Source: Panagrolaimus kolymaensis
Lineage: Eukaryota; Nematoda; Chromadorea; Rhabditida; Panagrolaimidae
Direction of reading: 5' to 3'
Length of the DNA: 64,000 bases
NCBI GenBank assembly: GCA_028622995.1
Contig: JAJQJQ010000032.1
Coordinates: forward strand, 372,001-436,000
Position 1 is the first letter of the stretch; each line of letters begins with the position of its first letter. The notes under the pieces were generated by a model. It searched no databases. It was not told the origin of the DNA and saw only the letters and a list, made by a program, of their open reading frames with translations. The position numbers and the translations under genes were made by a program. Positions 10,695 through 23,225 of the stretch are shown here, piece after piece.

Positions 10695-12835
10695 TTATGC
10701 GGTAACGGTAGGAGCAGGAGATCGAGTTTGTTTTTGAGAACCACTTGGAGGACGACCTTCTCGTCGAGTTCTAAAAACTTTTTAATAAACAAAGTTTAAA
10801 GAGAAAACTATCCTTACCTAATAATTTCTTGCATCTTTCTAATATAAGTTAAAGCGAAGCATAAACGATCACTTATTTCTTTCGGTGCACCCTTTTCCAT
10901 AAAAGTTGCAAGCTTGTATGTGTGGAAGGCTTGGTTATTATCAATATAAGTTGCAGCAGCCATAAGCGGACAAATAATTATCTTTGTGTGATCCTAAAAT
11001 TTGATGTCAAACTATATGGAATAAAAAGAAAAGATGTATTACAGTGTTAAAGTTACATTGATAAGTTCCATTTGATAACATAAAACTAACAGTACTCTTC
11101 GTTCGAACCCAATGTTGAAGAACAGGTAATCGAGCAATTTCAACGCCATCACGTGAAACATGTGCGCCAGCTTTCTTCAAATTCATTGTCATGTAAGATT
11201 CAAAATTTTGTAATAATAGCAGCTTTCTTTCATTTTCCTTTGGACATCTGGTCATCGAGAAAAAGGTTTCTTGCCCATCATTTGAACGATATTGACAATA
11301 CCTGAAAAAAGCAAACTTCATTAGATTTATCATAGATATAAAGTAAAAAATATACTCTTTGACTGCGTCCATTATAAGCTTCGTTCCATCTTTGAATGAT
11401 GCACCATGACTTCCATCACAAAGTTGATAAGAAAATGCGTATCTTTCAGAATAATCTACCCATCTTGAAACCCAGTAAATAGGGACAGAAGCAGGATCTT
11501 TAAGGAGATCATCGTTCAACGGCATATCAGCAAGATCCTTCGAACATATTTCACCAAGTTGTTGTTCGAGTTCACAGAGATAACTTTCGACAGATGGAGT
11601 ACGTTCAGCCAAAGCATTGAATTGACCACCGGGAACAGGACAAACTACGTTCTGAAATAAATAAATAAGAACATCAAAGTTAAAAAAGAAATAAAGATCA
11701 AACCTTTGCATCTGGTGAAGAAATACCAAACACTGGTTTGGTAGACAAGCATGAAACAGGTAGTTTGGATGGAGTGAAACCATGCATAAATGGAAATGAA
11801 CGAATTTCACTAGCATTAGGACGATCATTAGGCTCAGGAGAAAGTAATTTTCTTATCATATTTGTTGCATCAGTCCCAAGTTCTTCTGGTATGTCATATT
11901 CGTTGCGAGTTATCTTACGATAGGTGTGCTAGAAAGAAAATGTTTAGCAAAATAATAAAATTCATGAGGCCTATCAAGATAAATAGTTTAAATGAAACCC
12001 ACCTCCAATGTTGTTGTTTCAAATGGTGGCTTCCCAATTAGAAGAACATACATTATGCATCCAATAGCCCATATATCAACTTTGGTAGAATGTGGTTTCT
12101 TTTGCAAAACTTCAGGAGCAATATAGTTTGGTGTTCCACATAGCCATTGTTTATCACGACGACCATCAAGAAGATTAGTTGCGAGGCCAAAATCACCAAC
12201 TTTCAAAACGAGCTTTTCAGTGAGGAAGAGATTACCAAGTTTAAGATCACGATGAATTAAGTTCAAATTGTGAATATAAACGCAAGCACTTGTAACCTAA
12301 GATAGACAAAATTTAAAAAAAGACACAAAAAGTGAAAGTTATACCTGTCGAGTAAAATATCGTACTTCTGGTTCAGTAATAGCTTTGCGTCGTTTTTGAA
12401 GTTCCATCAAAGATCGTCTAGTACATAGTTCTAAGAAGATGTAAATATTATTTGTGTCTTCGAAAGCAAAGAACAGCTTCACGATGTGTTCATGAGAAAT
12501 ATTTTTATGTATTTTGATCTCTTGTTGAAGTTGTGTCGCCTAAAAATGAGAAGCTAAATTAAAAGCACTGTCATAAAAGCAAAAAGTTTCAGGAAAAAAA
12601 TTTTTTTTCTTCTTTTAAACCCAAAAAGAAAACTAACCTTTTCACCATGTTTTTGTTTGACAAATTGTTTACTCACAATTTTAGCAGCAAATTCTTGACC
12701 AGACATATGTGAGACTTTGTAACATGCAGCAAAACCACCTTTACCCAAGAATTCGCCCACAGTGTAATACTTTTGATTCTTTACATCACAAATAACATGA
12801 GGTACTTCTGGGAGTATAGTTTTCGATGGAGCCAT
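10695..12835 (-). CDS. plk: Polo-like kinase with atypical T-loop
   Basis: Eight exons (12638-12835, 12345-12539, 12003-12296, 11704-11928, 11356-11651, 11043-11301, 10818-10993, 10695-10770) encode 572 residues. The kinase domain (about 22-275) has the Polo glycine loop [11 protein letters not shown], catalytic Lys52, HRDLKLGN (146-153) and DFG (166-168). Two polo boxes follow: box 1 starts with [10 protein letters not shown] (Trp364), and box 2 has DHTK (His491, Lys493), the phosphopeptide-binding pair of Plk1. Polo kinases drive mitotic entry, centrosome maturation and polarity. Odd: the residue before [12 protein letters not shown], the activating Thr210 of human Plk1, is Trp182 here. The protein is somewhat shorter than C. 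elegans PLK-1/PLK-2. Which paralogue it matches is unclear. Confidence 0.93.
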
Positions 12836-12850
12836 AGAAGCTAAAAAACA
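12836..12850 (-). promoter_or_regulatory. Probable spliced-leader acceptor of plk
   Basis: On the minus strand GTTTTTTAG is followed after only 5 bases (CTTCT) by the plk ATG. A T-rich AG this close to the start codon with no upstream coding exon is the usual nematode trans-splice site. A short 5' UTR cis-intron is the alternative. Confidence 0.55.
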
Positions 12851-14477
12851 TAATAAAGTCATATTTTGATTGAGAAATGAGATAGACAAGGAAAAGCGAA
12901 ACGTTCTTTGAAACAACAAAAACAAAAAACAAACAGTGAGCAAAACTCGTGGGTGAAAATGGCGCGATAAGGGAGATATTTATAGTCGTTATTCATACCG
13001 AAAATGATGAACAACAACGCTATAAATAAAGGTCAGAAAATTTAATCAATAAAAACAGAAGCTTGGCTATGAATACTAATACATGTCTAGTAATCTTCTT
13101 TAAAAAACGGTTAATTTATGCATTTCACCCTTTTCTAACGATATTCAAAGATGGAAATTGAAGGCAAATAAAATTTCTAGGAGATTAAGACATGGGAAAA
13201 AAGCTACAACTATTCTATGTTGTAAAGAAAAACTAAAAAAGGATCAGAATTAATAGGATTTTATATTTTTTTATAGCAAAAATATTTACAAAAAGATGAA
13301 GGATCAAAAAAACTTTGCAATCAAAGAAAATATCGAGAAAAAGAAAGAACAAATGCAAGCTACAGTAAAAAAAAATTCGTGCTAAAACTTACAAAAACTT
13401 GGTGAAGCCAACCAAAGTCGATGATGGAAGGTTTGTTTGATGATTTTTTTTTGAGAACCTAAAATATTTTTTCCAATCCGATTTTGATTTTGCTCATGAT
13501 GTCATAAAATTTACATGAACTTTGTTTTGTTAGCAATGTGATCAAGTTAGGCTTTAAATATTCGTCATTTGAACTTCATTTTGATTTTTATGCTGTCGCG
13601 AATATCCATCTGTTTCTTTTATCTTCCAGCTTTCCCATCACAGCTATTACTCACGCTTATTTACAACGTCCACTAAAGATCATATCCCTTTCTATCTCTC
13701 TCACTCTCTTTTTTTGTATTTCCCACCTTTTATCCTTTTCACAATGATTCACTAACCATTTCTAATGATATATAAACCCATATGCTTTTCCTCTAAAGGA
13801 CACACTTCATTGAGATCGCATTTTGGTTTGGGCTTTTGGTTGAATAAATTAATTCCCTTTTGTAATATTTTTTAATAACGAATTTATAACAAAATCTCGA
13901 CATCTGCGGCGTTTAAGAAACCCGCTTTCGTTTATTCATCATTTTTTGGAGTTAATCTCCTCCTGCTAAAGTACTTACTTAAATCTTTCTATGATTTTAA
14001 TTTATTTTGTATGCATTTAGTATTTTTGTTTTTAAAATCGCAATAAATTATTGTAAAATTAAAGTCTTTTCAATGTTAATATCTAAAATGTACGATGTGT
14101 TTAGGCTTATTACAGTATCTTCTAAATCAAGGTTTTCATTTTAGTTTATTAACAAACAATAAAACGTGGCATCATAATTGAGCTCAAAGATAGAGAAATT
14201 AATCAAAACAAAATGTTGATGAAGAAAGAGCAACACGGAATGCATTTCGATGGATAATAAAAAAAGAAAAAAAGAGAAGCAATTTCGTTGATGATTTAAA
14301 AGTAACAACAAAATTAAAGGCAAAGATACATATACATATAAAAAATGTGTGATATAAAAAACCCTTTTTATTTTTTAGAAGAACAGAATCAGATCAAAAT
14401 TTTTGCGTCACCAGAATTACTCGTTATTTTTTATTTTTTGTTCGTTGATGAATATACTGTCAAAAAACTTTATCTCT
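12843..14477. other. Intergenic between plk and the ADAM10 gene
   Basis: About 1.6 kb without a supportable gene. It contains the plk promoter side and, at the low end of the ADAM10 gene, its 3' UTR. Pyrimidine-rich stretches occur at 13600-13760. No structured RNA or repeat family is evident. Confidence 0.4.
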
Positions 14478-17400
14478 TTATTTAGCTGATCGCTTATTTG
14501 ATTTTTTATCATTTGCTGATTGCCCACTTTTAGGATCAGGTTTTAGCTTTCTTCGTCCTGGCTTTGGACCTTGCCCGGGAACTATTGGAAGAGTAGCAAG
14601 TGAAGGCGGTGGTGGAGCAGGTGCACCGGGTAATTGAGCTGGTGATAAAGTTCTTGCATTACCAGTAAGCGATGGAGGCATATGATTTGCTCCACCGCCA
14701 AATGATGATGATGGATCAGTTGGAGAATATGGTGGTGGAGGTTCAATTGGCGGAGCAGATGGTGGTGAAATAGGAGGGGAAGAAATTAATGGTGGAGCAG
14801 TAATATTATGTGGAGTTCGAGTTGAAATAGGCGGTTGAGAATTAGATGCTGCAGCTGCGGCAGCAGCAGCTCTTCTTTGATGCCGATGAGGTCGTTGTTG
14901 TTGAGATGGTGGAACGCCAAGTGGTGGTTGTTGTAAAGGAGGACCTCCTGGAGGTGGTTGGCCATGAAGTCGTGAATGTTGTCTCCCACGTCGAAGTAAA
15001 GTTCCGGGATGGCGTAGAGTATCCGTAAAATGTGCTGCCGGAGCTTTATTTGGATTTGTTGAAGGTGTATGTACAGCGCAACATTTTACAAAGATTGCCA
15101 TAAATAAAAGTCCACCAATTCCCATTAAAACACAAGCCCACCAATGTTCGTGAGCCCATTGAGAAACCGTTTGAATTGTTTGTTTATTAAATAAAAGATT
15201 TTTGAGCCTTGCAAGAGGCCCATTAGAATCAACACTTCGACATTTTCTTAGAATATCACAATATCCTTTGTAGTTATTGCATGGGGAACCAGGATGAAGG
15301 AGAAGACCAGCTTTGCCTTCACGTCCAACTTGATTAAAACGTCCAGATCGGAATTCAGGTAATTCAAAAGAAGATAAACATTTACCATCCTTTTCACAAG
15401 CTAAATGACAAAGTTGTGCTGGCTTTCCTTCGGTTAAGAAGCAATCTTTGAGACCAACTTCAGCACATATTGATCCATTACATGCACCAGATTGGCAAAC
15501 TTTTGTTCCATCTTGACATGGAATTCCATTAACTTTATGTTTGGGTTCAGGACATTCAGGTCCTCGACCATCACAAAATTGTTGGAAGGTACATTCGGTT
15601 TCACTTAAGCATGGACGTTGAGCTTGAGCAGAGAAAAAATTGCATTTGGTGGAATCGCAACATAAGCCTTCTGATGGTGAACATCGAGCTCCAGCTACTC
15701 TTTTACAAGCTGCTGCTGAATTGTAACGGCCTTTTATTTCATGTGGGTTACAACATTGATCACGAAATAGTTCGCAATCCTTATCCGAAAATCCACAATC
15801 ACATTCTTCACCGGGTTCTTTAATTTGATTACCACAAAATGCTGAGGTTCGCTCTGAAATAAATATATATTAGTTTCATATCGTAAGAATAAATATAAAC
15901 CTTGGAAGCAATTTCTTTTCCTTCCATATGCACCCAAAGCAGATGTCAAAGGATTCACTGGTGGCTGAGCCAATACTTCATAAAGCACCATCGAAATATT
16001 ATTGATAGAACATGATGAAAATCTTGCATTATTAACTTTATCTCCGCTTGTCGCCGATGCAAACATAATAAAATTACCATCGGGTAAACCAGGTTGACAT
16101 TCAGCTGGATAATCATGGGGCGAACCAAAATTATGTCCAATTTCATGAGCAAGTGTAAGTTGAGATACTCGAGCTGGCACTCGATTACCATAATTTACTA
16201 ATGTTACTATTCCTGTATTAAGCGAACGATAAACCATTCCACGTGAACCTTCATTGTATTTTTGATAAACTTGACAAATACCTCCAGCGGTGTTAAAATT
16301 GGGCGAAGCAACCCATGCAAGTCCTAAAGTGCCACCAACAAAATCACGGAATGTCAAGGCATATGCAAGGCAGAAAGCTGAATGATTTCTTTGAGAATTA
16401 AGATTGAGGAAATTTGAGACATCCACATTCTCTTCACAAAATGGATTATCTGATGGACCTTTAGTGCAGCTTTCACGAGTGAAAATCTAAAAAATAAATA
16501 AATGGAATTTCAGAGATTCAGTTGTTTCTGATTTAAAAATAATTATATATTTTTTGCTAAAAAAAATTCTTCAAAAAAAAAAACACGTATTAGCAGCTTT
16601 CTTCTAATGTTCCCCTAAAGATGTCAAAAAGGTATTTCAAACAATTACTTTTTTATTTTCAAAAAAGATCATCATCGTTTTTTTTTTGTTGCTATGTCCT
16701 TGAATTTCTCATATTTTTTTCTCCAAGAACTTTCTTTTTTGATTTTGATTGTTGTTAGAGTAGTAAAAAAAAGTGGAATGGTTGCTTTTTCATTTCATTT
16801 TTTTTGTTGTTGAAAGGCCATCTTTAATATTGGCGGTCTTTTTTCATATTGAACAAAAGATATGAGAATCAAGGAACTTCTTACTCACTCTGTATAGAAT
16901 TTTCTTTGTTACAAAAAAATCTTATTCGAAAATTAAATAAGACATTAATTTTTTGATAATATTAATTTTTTGTATCTATTACAAAAATCAGCTGGACTTA
17001 ATATAGTTACTATGTATCATACAAAAACTTACAGTAGTTCGTTGAATAACAAAATTTAATCCTGTGATTCCACCAAAATTTGTTACTTCATAAATTTGAT
17101 TAACAGCTTTTATGTGATTATAAAATAACGCAACTATTTCTTCCCGTGTTCTTACAGGATCTCGATTGCCTTCTTTTTGAAATACATGTTCATAAAGTTT
17201 ATGATCAGCTTGCATATAAATGGAACAAGTTCGAACTTTATGAATGTTTCTTCCATTGATTGAGGAAGTTCCAATGCCAAAAGTACTTCGTTTTTTACGC
17301 TTTTGTGGTTCAGTTTTGTTAACAATGAATTGTGCGAAATAGGAATCTTGATGTCGAGGAGATAAATGCGAAACATGTTCATCTTCAAAGTAATAAGGAT

Positions 17401-18251
17401 TTTCTGCATAAGGGCCTTCACCAGCAGTTTGAATATCATTCATTTGATGTTTAAGAGTTTTAGTAAGACCACAACCATCATGAGCTAAAATAAGGGGATA
17501 TATTTGTATGGTACTAATGTAATAAACTCGCTTACAATCATCATCATTTTCATGAATTGTTTCACGTTTGGTTCGACTTTTTTTATATGAATCATGATTA
17601 ATTTTTTCATCAAAATATATTATGGAATGATAATTTTTTGGTCTTTCAGAGGAATCAAAATATCTTGAAGCTTTTTCAACTGTTAATGAAGTTCCATCGC
17701 TTAAAATTATATGACCATCAAATATTCCATCCATAATTGAACCATAAACATGTGAACCTGGATCATCTTAAAAAAATAATAAAACTTTAGAAAAAGTTTT
17801 TAAAGATAATATCTTCAAACCTTTGATTGAACCTTCATATAAAAATTCTTCAGGTTTTAATGCATCGTTTTCAATTATGTCTCCATTAACATCAAATTGA
17901 TGATCATCAGAAAATATTGATTCACTGCTTACTGGATATAATTGAAGATTGTAAACTCTTAAAATGGATTAAACCTTTTTAATAATTTTAACTTAAGTGA
18001 AGCAACAAACCGATTTTGAGATCGAAAGCGAAGTTCCACAGGCGATGATGATTCATCATCGACGCTTCTTTTCCTTCGGTCTAAGATTGGTCGATAATTA
18101 AGTGTTTCGTATCCATCGATGTATTTATTTAGCGAATAACCTTAAATTCATTAGTTACAAGATTATCTTTTTACCATGGGAATGACTCACCAAAATCGAC
18201 CAAAAATATTAACAACCCAAAGAATATTATTGATCGATGCTTTAGCACCAT
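14478..18251 (-). CDS. sup-17: ADAM10 / SUP-17 membrane metalloprotease
   Basis: Seven exons (18191-18251, 18011-18140, 17821-17957, 17536-17766, 17033-17484, 15901-16486, 14478-15853) encode 990 residues. In order: signal peptide (MVLKHRSIIFFGLLIFLVDF), prodomain ending at a furin site RKKR (about 249-252), reprolysin catalytic domain with HEIGHNFGSPHD (from His451; three zinc His plus catalytic Glu), disintegrin-like domain (GEECDCGFSDKDC), Cys-rich region, transmembrane helix about 771-790, and a 200-residue proline-rich, basic tail (PPPPYSP, PAPPPPS). It lacks the EGF module, as ADAM10 does. ADAM10/SUP-17 sheds Notch-family receptors at the cell surface. The Pro-rich tail fits SH3 binding. 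A partly identical paralogue lies divergently at 23226-25951. Confidence 0.95.
17536..17957 (-). repeat. Gene-conversion-like tract, copy in sup-17
   Basis: These 422 bases (exon 3, its 54-base intron and exon 4) match 23650-24071 on the other strand with only 5 differences that I count by eye. The intron is identical at all 54 bases. Flanking exons differ far more. A later matching block, 17189-17307, pairs with 24285-24403 with 2 differences in 119 bases. Confidence 0.9.
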
Positions 18252-21200
18252 ATTAAATATAATAAAAATAAAATTAAAGAATATATAAATTCGATGTGTT
18301 GTTGAAAGACGGCAAATAAAAGAAAATAGAATATACAAAAGTCTGAGGCAGGAAAAAATAAGAATCAAAGGCAAAAAATAGACCCGGATTTGAAAGAAAA
18401 AACAAAGCAAAGCTTCGCCTTTTTTTCGCTGTTTTTTCGATTTTCTTGTTTTTGTAAAAATAAAGTTTATCGCATTTTTTCGTTGTTTTTTCTTATATAA
18501 AAAGCAGCAGCAAAAGATGGCAAGATCTGAAAAAGAAAAAAATTGTGTTAAAAAAAGTGTTATAATTTTAAGTAAAACAAAATAAATCATAACAAAAGAC
18601 AAATGTTTTAAATTCAACATAAATTTTTTTCATAAATTAACGGACATTGGCCGTCATTCACTGAGGCTGCGACACCCGTTGGTCATCGTCAAACTCGAAT
18701 TGCAAAAAAATAAACTCGAAGGGTTTTTTATGCATCCTTCGCTTTTTTTTCCATCCTCCTTTGGTTTTTTTTTATTCGTGAAGAAAGAAGACCATTCAAA
18801 ATGACGACAAAAACGCGAACGAAGAGATGAGAGAAAATGGAGAAGGGGCACAGTTGTTGTTTCAAGGCGGCACTACCAGTATGAGAAGAAAGTCATCACA
18901 CTTTTAAAATGACAAAAAAAGGAAGATGGTCGAGAAAAAAAGTGGTGGTAGAAGCATCAGAAAAAAAAAGAAGATTAATTACAAAATGGAAACAAAAAAA
19001 GCACGTAAAAAACTTTTTAGAAGAAAGAAAAAAACTCTATGGGTGGTTGGTTGGTGGTGGTTTTATTATTTTTAAGGTCAATGAAGGAAACAAAAAAGTT
19101 TGTTCGTTGTTGAGAAATTTTGAATCATAGAAGATTTGGTTGTTTTTAAAATTGTCTCATATTTGAGGGCGTCTGATAAGCAATGTCACCATGTTCATAT
19201 CCAAAATGGCAGCAAAAAAGAAACCGAATTGTTTTAAAGTTAAAGATCATCGATTCAAGAAAAAGAAACATCCAATATGTGTGAGAAACTACTTAGAAAG
19301 AAAAAAAGATTTAGCTTTCAAAATTTGAGATTTTACTTTTTTTTTAAAGTCTTAGAAATAATTTTGATTTAAAACTGTGGCGTTTATACTTACGAAAAAT
19401 ACTATAATTTTTTTTAGAATTTTAGTATATGTTTGTTAAAAGCATAATTAAAAAAACCCAATTGTTAATTTTTAAAAAGCAAAACTTTTCGGTGGAATTG
19501 TTTCAAAACATCAAACTTTTACCACAATTATTGATGTTTTTCGGAGCAGCCAAAACATATTTTTCTTTTTCGCATCTTTACGAAAAAGGTCAGCATCATT
19601 AATGCTAACAAACAAAAAATGTAAATAAAACAAAAAATAAATCAACAAGGCTGATTTTCGAAGAAACAAATAAAAAACATTTTCTTGTTCTTTCTTCTTC
19701 TTTTTTTCTTCCATTATTTTTTTTTATGACACATATTGCTTCAAGCAACCAAATCAAATCAACGCTTGATGAGATGAATCATTTTAATGATGATGATTGC
19801 GGGTGGAATTGAAAAAATATAAAAGAAGCGATTATATGTATGTAAAAGAAGAAAAATGTGATACATTTGAAAAAATAAACAAGATAAAAAGAAGCAAGCA
19901 GAATGTTTGAACTGTTTAGTAAGAAAGAAATCAATCGACGACGACCTTGTTGCAAAAAAAAGTATAATAAAATGGAACACAAAAAAGTATTTCAAAAAAA
20001 AGTATGCCTAAGGCAAACAGGAAACTACTACTGATTGGGTTTATATCAAAAAATCATAAAATCGAAGTAAAAGTACATAAAAATATTGATGGAATTTTTT
20101 TCGAGGACGCTTAATTAATAAAATGAGGAAACGAATAAAAAAAATACAAAAATTGTATTTGTTAAATCATTTTTTGTTAGTATCAAAAAAATTGAGGAGC
20201 TTTACACTTTTCCGGGTCACTAACATTGATTTAATTTAAGAATGGTGGTAGAAAGCTTTTTTTATTGAGCGCTTGAAATATTGAGAGAAGAAAAAATGAA
20301 GAAGGGAAAACAGGAATAAAAAGTGTGAAGAAGAAAAGCTTTGTTGTTTCATCAAAGTTGCATTTTTAACGCTATTGTTGTTACACAAAGTCCTACCATG
20401 AACATGCTTGCTTTTAGAGTTCTTTAACAAAAAATTTAAATTTTTTGTTGGATATATAAAAGCCAGATAATGACAAAAGAGAAAGCAGCTTTGATATTTT
20501 TTTCATTGTTCGAAAGAAAAAAATCATCAAAAGGATGGATCGTGCTGACTAAAAAGAGGAAATTGAATCGGAAGCGGGTGTCGCGCCAATTTCACATTCA
20601 AAAAAAGGAAAATGGAAAATCGAGGCCAGTCAGTCGTCGTCGTCCACCTGAGTTTGAATCGATCTCATCATCCATCCTTTGTATTTTTTTCTTTCCTTCT
20701 TCATCTACATCGATAATCGTCGGACAGAGAAAAAGCAGCAGCAGCAAAAAAAAATTTTTTGCGCTTTTGAAGGATGGTGTTTGTTGGTGCGCATTTAGTT
20801 CGTTTGTTGGCTTTGCTTTTTTTTTCTGAGTCGCCGTCGTCGTAGCCTTTTATAGGCAGCAGCAACCCAAACAAACAGCGTTCGTTCATCCAAAGCAAGA
20901 AAGGGCCATTTCGAGGTTGTCAAAAAATGAAATGAGTGGTCTCTTTTTTCTTCTCATCGGTTTTTTCTCGTCTGAAAAAAGAAAAGAAGATGAAAGACAA
21001 ACTTGGATTTCTTATATATTTTTTATGTCAAAAGAATGAGTTTCTCTCTCGCTTCCTCTAGAAAGATAAAAAGAGTAGCCATTGGCCACTCACTCACTAA
21101 CCCAAATTCAATTTTCAATGAATCATTCAAAAGCTTGAATTAACAAGTATACATTGTCATTCACGAGAGCTGTCACCACACCAGAATGAAATATGTATGT

Positions 21201-23225
21201 ATGAATTAACGCGGCAAAAAAATAAACAAACAATAAAATGCTTTTATCCTTTTTAATCTCTCTTTTTTTGGCTGCCGCTTTTATGTTTTCAAAAACCACG
21301 GATTTTTGGGGTTTATTTTAAGCCAAAAGATTGAGGCTAAATATGGATTAATAGGTTAAATGAATGGCAACTGGACAACCCTTAATTGAAAAGTTGATTA
21401 TAATAAAAGTCGGAAGAAAGCGATCCACAAAAGAATGTCACCGTTGTTGGCCATCGATGACAAAAAAATTAAAGTAGCTTAAGTGTTTTTATAAATTTGT
21501 ATGTATGAATCAAGAAAAATAAAGCACAAATGGGATTAAACAAATGACAAGGTAGCTTCAAACGATTAGCCATACCATTAAAAAAAGCGAAAAAAATGTT
21601 GCAGAAAAAATTTGGTAGACATCCATGTAGCGATTGAGAGTCAAAACATTTGATTATCATAAGAAAAATAGGAGTTTAAAAAAACGATACAAATTAAAAT
21701 AGGATCTCAAATGTTCGTCATTTCTTATGAAATTAGACGAGTTTGTAAGTTTTAAATTTCATCCAAATATTAAAAACCTTTCAATTTTTAAATCTCAAAA
21801 AGCATATAAAATTTATCACAACATTTCGTGTTTTCATTTTGATACATATAACGTGGTTATATTTTATTATTCTGGCTCGCTGCTTTCAGGCATTCCGAAC
21901 ATTTTTTAAATGGAGATATATTCAATCAAACGATCTCTTTTTTTATTGATAGTCCTAGTAGCTAAAGCCATAACCACGCATTTGTCTTTCGCTTTGTAGC
22001 AAGCTAAATGGCATTTTCTGTTTCATTTGTGTTTTGATCGGTTGTTGATAGCTGCTTCAAAACAAAAAACAGTTCAAACGTTTGCTTCTTTTTTGTTTTG
22101 GTTTTTTTCTTTCTTTCAATGTTTAACCATTCGGTTTTCTTCACTTTACATCAGATCATCATGATTCATCAAACATCGATTTTGATTTGCTTGAAGCATT
22201 CCAACAAAGAACGAAAAAAAAACAGAAAATAAAATTTTTTTGTTTTCTTCTTCCCGCATTTTTCTAATGTTTCGAAAGTTATGACCTTTTTTTATATTGG
22301 AAGAAGAACAATCAATGGCTTTGTACTTACCTACATGGAATCACTTACTTTTGGTATAAATTTTGTAAATTTGGAAGATGTTATTTAATAAAACCCACGC
22401 TTTGCTTATTTTAATAATCAACATCAAAGAAAAAAATATAATTTCCAAATAAAGTTTTATGTTTTTTATTTTATCAAATGAATCAATTTTGATTCCTCAT
22501 TTTTATTTTGCTTTAGTATTCCTTATTTTAAAAATGATTAAGCTTTTGTTACTCTATTTGCGATCTTTAACCAATGACGTTATATAAAAATATATGCTTT
22601 CAAACTTACAAAAATTCTTCTTCTTTTTTTCTTCAACAGTCTCGTGTTTTTTAATATCTGTGTTAAATTGTTTCATTTTCTCTTACGATATCCTTTCATA
22701 ACTTATTTCTTTGAATGTTTTTTTTCGATTTGACATTTAGAATTTCAAATTAGTTTTTATGTATGTTTTGCTGCGCACCCGGATCATCGCTATTTTCACG
22801 GAGTAAAGGTTAGATGGCACAAAGCATATTTTAGAAATAAAAAATTGGCGCCAGTTCCGCCTTCGATGGCGTTCAAATTTATAAGTATCTTTCTTATTTT
22901 TTGCTCTCAGAAATAACCACTCTTTGGTTCTTATAGTAATTTTTATAAATCTTTTCCTCCGAGGTTTACAAAGCTTTTTCATTATTTTTTTGCTCTTTAA
23001 AATTGATTGTTCAAGCCCCTTTCTTAATTCAATTTTAAATAACAAACTTTTAGATTTTGCTAAACATCGACACAAAGAAAGAAGTATCAGAGCATTAAAG
23101 TCGAAACAATCTTTTATTATTTCAGTTGTTTTATGGCTACAATTGAGTAGTAATTTTTATTATTACGATTGATACTTATTTCTTACCGTATATTTTATTA
23201 CCATTTTCATAAAAAAAAATTAAAT
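18252..23225. other. 5 kb divergent intergenic region between ADAM10 paralogues
   Basis: No gene could be supported. Open frames here are Lys- or Phe-rich by-products of A/T runs. The region must hold the promoters of both ADAM10 genes, which point outward. A somewhat GC-richer patch with CGTCGTCGTC-type motifs lies at about 20560-20890. Clusters of A5-A9 and T5-T9 runs are dense throughout. Confidence 0.45.

Noticed and set aside
18909..19130. Lys-rich frame in the ADAM10 intergenic region
   Set aside because: Made almost entirely of AAA/AAG codons from A runs; no support.
20560..20890. GC-richer patch with CGTCGTCGTC motifs as a possible gene or RNA
   Set aside because: Frames are short and disagree with each other; similar GACGAC motifs recur in other gaps, so a sequence-composition feature is more likely.
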